Below are positions 57,549 through 64,000 of a stretch of DNA of 64,000 nt, piece by piece (the first letter of the stretch is position 1; every line of letters starts with the position of its first letter). A program made the translations under genes and the position numbers. The stretch comes from Magnetospirillum sp. XM-1 (GTDB taxonomy: Bacteria > Pseudomonadota > Alphaproteobacteria > Rhodospirillales > Magnetospirillaceae): the NCBI RefSeq assembly GCF_001511835.1, contig NZ_LN997848.1:4368001-4432000 (forward strand), written 5' to 3'. The notes beneath the pieces are model-generated. The model searched no databases. It saw only the letters and a program-made list of their open reading frames with translations, and was not told the origin of the DNA.

Positions 57549-58436
57549 GTGAAGCAGTCGGGTGCGGCAGGTCGGCTCGCGACGTTAAGGCTGCTGGTCC
57601 AGCGCTTCGCCTTCCTGTCCCTGATCGTCGCCTCGGTGGCCCTGATGATCCTGGGCAAGGCCGACATCGTCCTGATCGAACGCACCCGCGCCCTGGTCGC
57701 CGACGCCATCGCCCCCATCCTGGACGCCATGGCGCGCCCCGCCGCCACCATCGCCCAGGTCACCGAGAATTTCCACGAACTGGCCAATCTGCGGACCGAG
57801 AACGCCCGGCTCAAGGAAGAGAACGCCAAGCTGATGCACTGGCAGACGGTGGCCCGGCGCCTCGAAGCCGAAAACACCGTGCTGCACGACCAGCTGAACT
57901 TCATCCCCGATCCCGACCCCGCCTTCGTCACCGCCCGGGTGATCGGCGACATGGGCTCGGCCTTCGGCCAAAGCATGCTGCTGGGCGCCGGCGCCAAGGA
58001 CGGGGTGCGCAAGGGCCAGGCGGTCCTGACCGGCGAATCCCTGGCCGGTCACGTGGCCGAGGTGGGCGCCCGCTCGGCGCGACTGCTGCTGATCACCGAC
58101 ATCAACGCCCGCACGCCGGTCATGCTGGAAGCCACCCGCACCCGGGCCATCCTGACCGGCGACAACAGCCAGCGGCCGCGCCTGAACTACATCACCGGCA
58201 GCCCGACCATCTCGGTGGGCGACCGGGTGGTCACCGCCGCCTCGGGCGGGGCCTTCCCGCCCGGCATTCCGGTGGGCGTGGTGTCGTCGGTGACCGACGG
58301 CATCGTCCGGGTCGAACCCTTCGTCCAGCGCCATCGCCTGGAATTCGTCTCGGTGGTGGATTTCGGCCTGGGCGGCATCCTGCCGTTCGAGCGCCCCCCG
58401 CCGCCCGAACGCCGCCGCCGGGGGAAAGAGGAGTGA
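57549..58436 (+). CDS. mreC: MreC, rod-shape scaffold
   Basis: A 295-residue bitopic membrane protein: one membrane segment (about 17-37), a coiled coil (about 70-110, LANLRTENARLKEENAKL) and a periplasmic beta domain with ITDINARTPVMLEATRTRAI and GDRVVTAASGGAFPPGIPVG. GTG 57549 follows GGAGGGGC. MreC links MreB to PBP2 and RodA. Confidence 0.94.
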   Translation: MKQSGAAGRLATLRLLVQRFAFLSLIVASVALMILGKADIVLIERTRALVADAIAPILDAMARPAATIAQVTENFHELANLRTENARLKEENAKLMHWQTVARRLEAENTVLHDQLNFIPDPDPAFVTARVIGDMGSAFGQSMLLGAGAKDGVRKGQAVLTGESLAGHVAEVGARSARLLLITDINARTPVMLEATRTRAILTGDNSQRPRLNYITGSPTISVGDRVVTAASGGAFPPGIPVGVVSSVTDGIVRVEPFVQRHRLEFVSVVDFGLGGILPFERPPPPERRRRGKEE

Positions 58437-58519
58437 CACCGGCCATCGCCTTATCTGATCCATTTATCCAGCGCCCATTGGCGCGGATGCGCCCGCCCGG
58501 CGAGGGCAGGTATAGCAAA

Positions 58520-58553
58520 ATGCCCGCCGTTCCTTATCAGGGACGGCGGGCAT
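58520..58553 (+). promoter_or_regulatory. Hairpin covering the mreD start codon
   Basis: ATGCCCGCCGT (58520-58530) pairs perfectly with ACGGCGGGCAT (58543-58553), whose last bases include the AT of ATG 58552. The likely ribosome site is also inside the stem. This would restrain initiation at 58552. Confidence 0.55.
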
Positions 58554-59067
58554 GAAGCCCTCGGTCTGGGTGAAGATGGACACCTGGGTCCGTCACTCGG
58601 TCCCCTTCGGCATCACCGTGTTCCTGCTCCTTCTCACCGCCATTCCCACCCACATCCCCGGCTTTTCCGGCATCGCCCCCATGCTGCCGCTGATGGGGGT
58701 CTATTACTGGGCCATCTACCGGCCCGACCTGCTGCCCGCCTGGCTGGCCTTCGTCATCGGCCTGCTCTACGACATCGTCGCCGGCACGCCGCTGGGCGTG
58801 AACGCCCTGGTGCTGCTGCTGGTCCAGGGGACGGCGGCGTCGCAGCGCAAGTTCTTCCTGGGCAAGTCCTTCGCCGTCACGTGGTGGGCTTTCAGCCTGC
58901 TGACCGCGGGCGCCATCGGCATGGCCTGGCTGCTGCTGTCCTTCGTCAAGGGAAGGCCCTTAGACATCACCCCGGTGGTGTTCGAGTACCTGATGACGCT
59001 GGCTCTGTTCCCGCTGCTGACCTGGACGCTGGCCCGGACGCAGCTGGCCTTCCTGCGCGACGTGTAG
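58552..59067 (+). CDS. mreD: MreD, rod-shape membrane protein
   Basis: A 171-residue protein with five to six membrane segments and the MreD pattern PLMGVYYWAIYRPDLLPAWL and FVIGLLYDIVAGTPLGVNAL. ATG 58552 is partly locked in a hairpin; GTG 58570 or ATG 58576 (codons 7 and 9) are in frame and could be the true start. It works with MreC in the elongasome. mrdA follows two bases later. Confidence 0.93.
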   Translation: MKPSVWVKMDTWVRHSVPFGITVFLLLLTAIPTHIPGFSGIAPMLPLMGVYYWAIYRPDLLPAWLAFVIGLLYDIVAGTPLGVNALVLLLVQGTAASQRKFFLGKSFAVTWWAFSLLTAGAIGMAWLLLSFVKGRPLDITPVVFEYLMTLALFPLLTWTLARTQLAFLRDV

Positions 59068-59069
59068 CC

Positions 59070-60953
59070 ATGTACCACGACAACGACCGCTCCAAGCTGT
59101 TCTCGCGCCGGGCCATGATGCTGGCGGGCGGCAAGGCGACCCTGATCGGGGCGCTCGCGGCGCGCATGTACTACCTGCAGGTCATGGAGGCGGACAAATA
59201 CGCCGTCCAGGCCGAGGACAACCGCATCAGCACCCGCCTGCTGGCCCCGCCGCGCGGCCTGATCCTCGACCGCAACGGCATCGCCATGGCGGTCAACCAG
59301 CACAATTACCGCGTCATGGTGGTGGCCGAGCAGACGCCGTCGCTGGACTACACCCTGGATGCGCTGTCCAAGATCATCGCCATCGGCGACGGTGACCGCG
59401 CCCGCATCCACAAGGAGGTGCGCCGGCGCCGCAGCTTCGTGCCCTTGAGCGTGCGCGAGAACCTGACCTGGGAGGAAGTGGCGCGCGTCGAGGTCAACGC
59501 CGCCGACCTGCCGGGCGTGGTGATCGACGTGGGCCAAAGCCGCTACTACCCGCTGGAATCGCTCGGCGCCCATATCCTGGGCTACGTCTCGGCGGTGTCC
59601 GAGAACGAGCTGACCGGCGACCCGCTGGAGGAACTGCCGGGCTTTCGCATCGGCAAGGGCGGCGTGGAGCGCATCTACGACATGGCGCTGCGGGGCCGGC
59701 ACGGCACCTCGACGCTGGAGGTCAACTCGGTGGGCCGCGTCATCCGCGAGCTGGAAAGGAAGGAGGGCGAGCCCGGCATCGACCTCAACCTGACGCTGGA
59801 CATGAAGCTGCAGGAATACGCCGCCCAGCGCTTAGGCGAAGAGAGCGCCGCCGTGGTGGTGATGGACATCCATAACGGCGACGTGCTGGTCATGGCGTCC
59901 ACGCCGTCCTTCGACCCCAATTCCTTCAATCGCGGCCTGTCCAACGAGGAATGGAAGGACCTGTCCACCAATCCCCGCTCGCCGCTGACCAACAAGGCCA
60001 TCGGCGGCACCTTCGCGCCGGGCTCCACCTTCAAGATGCTGACCGCCCTGGCCGCGCTGGAAGCCCGCGACATCACGCCCGAGATGCGGGTGTTCTGCTC
60101 GGGCCACACCCAGCTGGGCAGCATCAAGTTCCACTGCTGGAAGAAGGAAGGCCACGGGGCGCAGGACCTGGTCAACGGCATCAAGAATTCCTGCGACGTC
60201 TACTTCTATGAAGTGGCGCGCCGCGTCGGCTATGAAAAGATCGCCGAAATGGCCAAGAAGTTCGGCCTGGGCGCCCCCACCGGCATCGACCTGCCCGGCG
60301 AGAAATCGGGCATCATCCCCAACAAGGCCTGGAAGAAGGCGGCGCTGAAGCAACCCTGGCACCCCGGCGAAACCCTGATCAACGCCATCGGCCAGGGCTA
60401 CGTCACCGCCACCGCCATGCAGCTGGCCACCATGACGGCGCGCATCGCCAATGGCGGCTTCGCCGTGGTGCCCCATGTGGCCCGCGACCAGATCAGCGAA
60501 AAGACGGCCAAAAGCCGCACGGCCCCCTCCTGGCCCAGCCTCGACGTCTCGCGCCAGTCCCTGGCCTGGGTGAGGAAGGGCATGTTCGCCGTGTCCAACG
60601 AGCCCGGCGGCACCGCCTACAAGGCCCGCATCAGCCAGGAAGGCATGTGGCTGTCGGGCAAGACCGGATCGGCCCAGGTGCGCCGCATCACCATGCGCGA
60701 GCGCGAGACCGGCGTGAAGAAGAACGACCAGCTGCCGTGGAAGGAGCGCGACCACGCCCTGTTCGTGGCCTATGCCCCGGAAGAGAACCCGCGCTATTCC
60801 ATCGCCGTCATCGTCGAGCATGGCGGCGGCGGTTCAGCTGTGGCCGCCCCCATCGCCCGCGACATCATGATCGAGGTGCAAAAGCGCGACATGGCCCGCG
60901 TCGCCACCGACACGGGAGGCGATTCCATCGCCCCCGACCTGAGGAGGTTTTAG
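59070..60953 (+). CDS. mrdA: PBP2, elongasome transpeptidase
   Basis: A 627-residue class B penicillin-binding protein. One N-terminal membrane segment (about 18-38) is followed by the pedestal (RLLAPPRGLILDRNGIAMAV) and the transpeptidase with STFK (Ser319), SCD and KTG (Lys531). It crosslinks peptidoglycan in the side wall. ATG 59070 begins two bases after mreD and the stop abuts rodA. Confidence 0.96.
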   Translation: MYHDNDRSKLFSRRAMMLAGGKATLIGALAARMYYLQVMEADKYAVQAEDNRISTRLLAPPRGLILDRNGIAMAVNQHNYRVMVVAEQTPSLDYTLDALSKIIAIGDGDRARIHKEVRRRRSFVPLSVRENLTWEEVARVEVNAADLPGVVIDVGQSRYYPLESLGAHILGYVSAVSENELTGDPLEELPGFRIGKGGVERIYDMALRGRHGTSTLEVNSVGRVIRELERKEGEPGIDLNLTLDMKLQEYAAQRLGEESAAVVVMDIHNGDVLVMASTPSFDPNSFNRGLSNEEWKDLSTNPRSPLTNKAIGGTFAPGSTFKMLTALAALEARDITPEMRVFCSGHTQLGSIKFHCWKKEGHGAQDLVNGIKNSCDVYFYEVARRVGYEKIAEMAKKFGLGAPTGIDLPGEKSGIIPNKAWKKAALKQPWHPGETLINAIGQGYVTATAMQLATMTARIANGGFAVVPHVARDQISEKTAKSRTAPSWPSLDVSRQSLAWVRKGMFAVSNEPGGTAYKARISQEGMWLSGKTGSAQVRRITMRERETGVKKNDQLPWKERDHALFVAYAPEENPRYSIAVIVEHGGGGSAVAAPIARDIMIEVQKRDMARVATDTGGDSIAPDLRRF

Positions 60954-62117
60954 ATGCTGAGGCCGCTGCCGCGCACGCCGTCGCGCCTCAACCGCGCCGA
61001 AATGTCCATGCGCGACAAGATCTGGCAGATCAACTGGTCGCTGATCGCCGTGCTGACCGCCATCGCCTCGGTGGGGTTCGCCACCCTGTATTCCGCCGCT
61101 CAAGGGTCCATGGACCCCTGGGCCACCAAGCAGATGGTCCGCTTCGCGGTCGGCATCGGCCTGATGATCTCGGTGGCGATGATCGACCTGCGCTTCTGGA
61201 TGCGCCACGCCTACACCTTCTACGCCATCGCCTTCGTGCTGCTGGTGCTGGTGGAGCTGAAGGGCACCATCGGCATGGGAGCGCAGCGCTGGATCGACCT
61301 GGGCTTCATCCAGCTGCAGCCCTCGGAAATCATGAAGATCGCCCTGATCCTGTCGCTGGCCCGCTATTTCCACGGCGCCGGCCAGCAGGAGATCGGCCGC
61401 CCCCTGTTCCTCATCCCGCCGCTGATCATGGTGTTCGCGCCGGCCATCTTAGTGCTGAAGCAGCCGGACCTGGGCACCGCCATGATGCTGGTGATGAGTT
61501 CCGGCGCCCTGTTCTTCATGGCGGGCGTGCGGATCTGGAAGTTCGTGGTGGTGATCGCCAGCGGTCTGGCCGCCATCCCCATCGCCTGGCAGTTCCTGCG
61601 CGAATACCAGAAGAAGCGCGTGCTGATCTTCATGAATCCCGAGGACGATCCCCTGGGCGCCGGCTATCACATCACCCAGTCCAAGATCGCCCTGGGTTCC
61701 GGCGGCCTGTTCGGCAAGGGCTACATGATGGGGACGCAAAGCCGCCTCAACTTCCTTCCCGAGAAGCAGACGGACTTCATCTTCACCATGTTCGCCGAGG
61801 AATGGGGGATGATGGGCGGGCTGGTGCTGCTGGGGCTCTACGCCCTGCTGCTGGCCTATGGCTACGCCATCGCCATCCGCTGCCGCTCGCAGTTCGGCCG
61901 CCTGGTGGCCCACGGCATCGCCACCACCTTCTTCCTGTACTTCTTCATCAACACCGCCATGGTGATGGGCCTGGTGCCGGTGGTCGGCGTGCCGCTGCCG
62001 CTGATTTCCTATGGCGGCACCGCCATGCTGTCGCTGCTGCTGGGCTGGGGGCTGGTGATGAGCGCCTATATCCACCGCGACATCCCCATCTCGCGGCGCG
62101 GCATGGGCGAGGATTGA
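60954..62117 (+). CDS. rodA: RodA, SEDS glycosyltransferase
   Basis: A 387-residue membrane protein with ten membrane segments. It has AQRWIDLGFIQLQPSEIMKI, LKQPDLGTAMML and VGVPLPLISYGGTAMLSLLL, typical SEDS stretches with the catalytic Asp in the KQPDLG loop region. It polymerises glycan strands with PBP2. Last gene of mreB-mreC-mreD-mrdA-rodA; starts directly after mrdA. Confidence 0.97.
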   Translation: MLRPLPRTPSRLNRAEMSMRDKIWQINWSLIAVLTAIASVGFATLYSAAQGSMDPWATKQMVRFAVGIGLMISVAMIDLRFWMRHAYTFYAIAFVLLVLVELKGTIGMGAQRWIDLGFIQLQPSEIMKIALILSLARYFHGAGQQEIGRPLFLIPPLIMVFAPAILVLKQPDLGTAMMLVMSSGALFFMAGVRIWKFVVVIASGLAAIPIAWQFLREYQKKRVLIFMNPEDDPLGAGYHITQSKIALGSGGLFGKGYMMGTQSRLNFLPEKQTDFIFTMFAEEWGMMGGLVLLGLYALLLAYGYAIAIRCRSQFGRLVAHGIATTFFLYFFINTAMVMGLVPVVGVPLPLISYGGTAMLSLLLGWGLVMSAYIHRDIPISRRGMGED

Positions 62118-62140
62118 ACCTCGGCCGCCTCAGGCAAAAC

Positions 62141-62172
62141 AAAAGCCCCGGGCCAAGGCCGCGGGGCTTTTT
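62141..62172. terminator. Bidirectional terminator after rodA
   Basis: AAAAGCCCCG (62141-62150) and CGGGGCTTTTT (62163-62172 region) form a stem with A-run and T-run at the two sides, so it can serve both rodA (+) and the small gene ending at 62185 (-). Confidence 0.9.
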
Positions 62173-62184
62173 CGTCGGGACCGG

Positions 62185-62415
62185 TCAGACGTCGCGTTCG
62201 GGATCGATATCAAAGCGGCGTTTGCCGTACTTGCCGGTGAAGGACGGGCCGTCGTCGATCTCCACGTGGTCGCGGCCGAACGTGGCCTGGCGCATCAGAC
62301 GCTCCTGCAGCTCGATCATATGCTGCCAGTACTGCATCATCTGGTTGGCCGAGTTCATCCAGCCTTCCATCATGGCCCGCTGCATCTCGACCATGTTCTT
62401 GTAGGGATCGGTCAT
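62185..62415 (-). CDS. Met-rich phasin-like small protein
   Basis: A 76-residue protein whose first 45 residues are an amphipathic, Met- and Gln-rich helix (NMVEMQRAMMEGWMNSANQM), followed by a charged tail (RDHVEIDDGPSFTGKYGKRR). This resembles the helical part of phasins, which coat polyhydroxyalkanoate granules, but it is too short to be sure. ATG 62415 follows GAGGAGGG, a near-perfect ribosome site; a start 15 codons earlier is worse. Confidence 0.75.
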   Translation of the reverse strand: MTDPYKNMVEMQRAMMEGWMNSANQMMQYWQHMIELQERLMRQATFGRDHVEIDDGPSFTGKYGKRRFDIDPERDV

Positions 62416-62550
62416 TATCTTGCCCTCCTCGGCCGACGGCCCTGGCCGGTTCTTATTCATACGAACCGGTTAGGGTCATATCTGCCGCCTATGGTAGCGC
62501 AGACCAGGAAGACATGCCAGCCACCCCGATGCAGGTCCGATATCGCCGGA

Positions 62551-62880
62551 TTACAGGGCAGCCAGTGCGGCGGCCCGGTCGGCGTAGATGGACAGGATCT
62601 TGGCGAAGCCGGAAACGTCGAAGACCTCGCGGATATGGGGCTTCATGGAGCACAGGGCGAACTTCCGCGTGCCGCGCGTCATCTTGGCGCCGACCAGAAC
62701 CACCCGCAGCCCGGCGCTGGAGATGTAGTCCAGCTCGCCGAAATCGATCAGAATCTTCGGCGCGCCGGCATTGACCACCGCCAGAACACGGCCTTCGAAG
62801 GCCTTGGCCGTCGAGCTGTCCACCCTGGCGAGGGGAATCAGCACGGTGGCGTCGCCAGCCTGTTCTTCACGAATTTCCAT
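62551..62880 (-). CDS. STAS-domain anti-sigma factor antagonist
   Basis: A 109-residue stand-alone STAS protein. ILIDFGELDYISSAGLRVVL holds the Ser that is phosphorylated in SpoIIAA/RsbV-type proteins. ATG 62880 follows GGAGAG; the codon before it (TTG) could also initiate. It lies 14 bases after the phosphatase/kinase gene and is probably its substrate in a partner switch. Confidence 0.92.
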   Translation of the reverse strand: MEIREEQAGDATVLIPLARVDSSTAKAFEGRVLAVVNAGAPKILIDFGELDYISSAGLRVVLVGAKMTRGTRKFALCSMKPHIREVFDVSGFAKILSIYADRAAALAAL

Positions 62881-62894
62881 CAACCCAAACTCTC

Positions 62895-64000
62895 CTATGC
62901 CGAAATCGTTTTGCGCAGGGTCGTGGTGTTGTGTCCACCCTCGTGCGCGTACTCTGTCCCGTCCATGAATTCCTTCACCAGGAACACCCCCAAACCGCCG
63001 ATGGGGCGATCCTCGACGTCCAGGTCGAGATCGGGGATGGGCGCCTCGGTGAAGGGATCGTACTCCTTGGCGTCGTCGATGATGCGGGTCACGAATTGGC
63101 GGCCATCGTAGATGAACTCCACCTGGATTTCATGAGCATCCTCGTCATCGTATCCATAGGAAATAATGTTGGTGATCAATTCGTCCAGGCAGACGTTGAG
63201 ATTGAAGGCCAGCTTTTCCGAAAGGCCGTGCTTCTCGATGAACATGTCGACCAGTTCGGCCAGACGCTCCAGCTCGGCGACATCGTTGGCGATGACCATG
63301 GCCACCCGGTCGGGGTCCATGTCGACGGGAGCGGGGACAGGAACGGGAGCGGGAGCGGGCGCCGCCGGCGCCGCCGCAGAATCCTGTCCGGGCTTGGCCG
63401 TGGCCCCGCCATCCATTTCGTAGCCTCCCGTCGCCGGGAATCCGGTCAGCATCAGCCGTGGCCGGGCTTCCATGGGCGCATCCGGGTCCATGGAAGCCTG
63501 ATCGAAGCGCAACGTCAACATGGTGATGTCGTCGAATTGTGGCGCGTTGCCGACGAAGCCTTCGACGGAACGCAGCACCCCTGCTATGACCGCCTCGGGG
63601 GCGCTGTCCTCGATCCGGCCCAGCTCGGCGATCAGCCGCGGCTCGTCATAGAGGGCGTCGACGGAATCCTGGGCCTCGGTGACGCCGTCGGTATAGAGGT
63701 GCAGCACCTCGCCGGGGGCGAGCATGAAGCTGCCGGTCTCGTATTCCAGGTCCTCCAGCACGCCGAGCGCCACGCCGGAAACGTTGCGGATGGCCTCCAC
63801 GTTGCCGGTGCTGCGCACGATCATGGGCGGCGGATGGCCGGCATTGCAGAACCCGACCTCGCCGGTGCGGGTGTCCAGCACGCCGTAGAAGCAGGTGGCG
63901 AACAGGGTCTGGGGATTGTCGCGGGCCAGCATGGTGTTGACGAAGGCCAGGCATTCGCCGGGGCTGCTGGACAGCGGCGCCACCGCCTTGACCAGCGAGC
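62895..64000 (-). CDS. SpoIIE phosphatase-HATPase protein (5' end outside window)
   Basis: Only the C-terminal 368 or so residues are in the window; the frame stays open to the right edge. A PP2C/SpoIIE phosphatase domain shows GEVGFCNAGHPPPMIV, HLYTDGVTEAQ and QFDDITMLTLR. A Pro/Ala linker leads to a GHKL/HATPase domain with CLDELITNIISYGYDD and GGLGVFLVKEFMD, like RsbW/SpoIIAB kinases. One protein thus has both kinase and phosphatase parts, which would set the phosphorylation of the STAS protein encoded downstream. The sensor part, if any, lies beyond 64000. Confidence 0.92.
   Translation of the reverse strand, partial: SLVKAVAPLSSSPGECLAFVNTMLARDNPQTLFATCFYGVLDTRTGEVGFCNAGHPPPMIVRSTGNVEAIRNVSGVALGVLEDLEYETGSFMLAPGEVLHLYTDGVTEAQDSVDALYDEPRLIAELGRIEDSAPEAVIAGVLRSVEGFVGNAPQFDDITMLTLRFDQASMDPDAPMEARPRLMLTGFPATGGYEMDGGATAKPGQDSAAAPAAPAPAPVPVPAPVDMDPDRVAMVIANDVAELERLAELVDMFIEKHGLSEKLAFNLNVCLDELITNIISYGYDDEDAHEIQVEFIYDGRQFVTRIIDDAKEYDPFTEAPIPDLDLDVEDRPIGGLGVFLVKEFMDGTEYAHEGGHNTTTLRKTISA

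Overview
The window is about 64 kb of high-GC DNA from the chromosome of an alphaproteobacterium. Gene content and order point to the Rhodospirillales, most likely Magnetospirillum or a close relative: an oxygen-sensing NifA, hopanoid genes hpnM-hpnI-hpnJ, a flagellar cluster that includes motE and a DUF6468-like gene, two-component proteins with CHASE, HAMP or PAS domains, and many short palindromic intergenic repeats. The genus is inferred from gene content. No magnetosome gene, rRNA, tRNA or CRISPR array was seen.

Layout. 1-2.8 kb: a PhnD-like periplasmic binding protein overlapping a HAMP-PAS histidine kinase. 3-8.5 kb: a large orphan with a C-terminal helix-turn-helix, a small secreted CXXCH protein, nifA, and a tyrosine-phosphatase-like gene overlapping nifA. 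8.6-11.7 kb: a KefB/C-type antiporter and an IS110-family (IS1111-type) insertion sequence just upstream of its promoter. 11.7-21.4 kb: a chemoreceptor, a type-2 leuA with a leucine-rich leader, a CHASE kinase plus receiver, a degenerate receiver protein and a CBS-PAS-GGDEF-EAL protein. 21.4-24.6 kb: an HtrA protease, rarA, and a small GIY-YIG nuclease bracketed by 36-bp inverted repeats. 24.6-27.9 kb: hpnM-hpnI-hpnJ. 28-35.2 kb: an orphan with 17-residue tandem repeats and a degenerate EAL-like domain, an Mrp/ApbC ATPase, hflK-hflC-DUF2065 and a second HtrA protease. 35.4-47.5 kb: flgF-flgG-flgA-flgH on the minus strand, facing away from fliL-fliM-DUF6468-motE-cheY-cheZ and two envelope proteins. 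47.5-56.3 kb: an NnrS-like protein, miaA, ilvB-ilvN-ilvC, an orphan and a second leuA. 56.3-62.1 kb: mreB-mreC-mreD-mrdA-rodA. 62.2-64 kb: a phasin-like small protein, a STAS protein and a SpoIIE phosphatase/HATPase protein that runs off the window.

How it fits together. The branched-chain amino acid genes occupy two places: ilvBNC with a type-1 leuA, and a separate type-2 leuA that appears to be controlled by translation of leucine codons. The mre-mrd block is a complete rod-shape operon. The flagellar block joins hook/rod, switch and CheY/CheZ functions, and its minus-strand arm has a near-consensus sigma-54 promoter. Most of the window is ordinary core genome. The more unusual material is the GIY-YIG gene inside long inverted repeats, the IS1111-type element with a candidate guide-RNA region, the tandem leucine leader, the repeat-containing EAL-like orphan, and two families of palindromic repeats.
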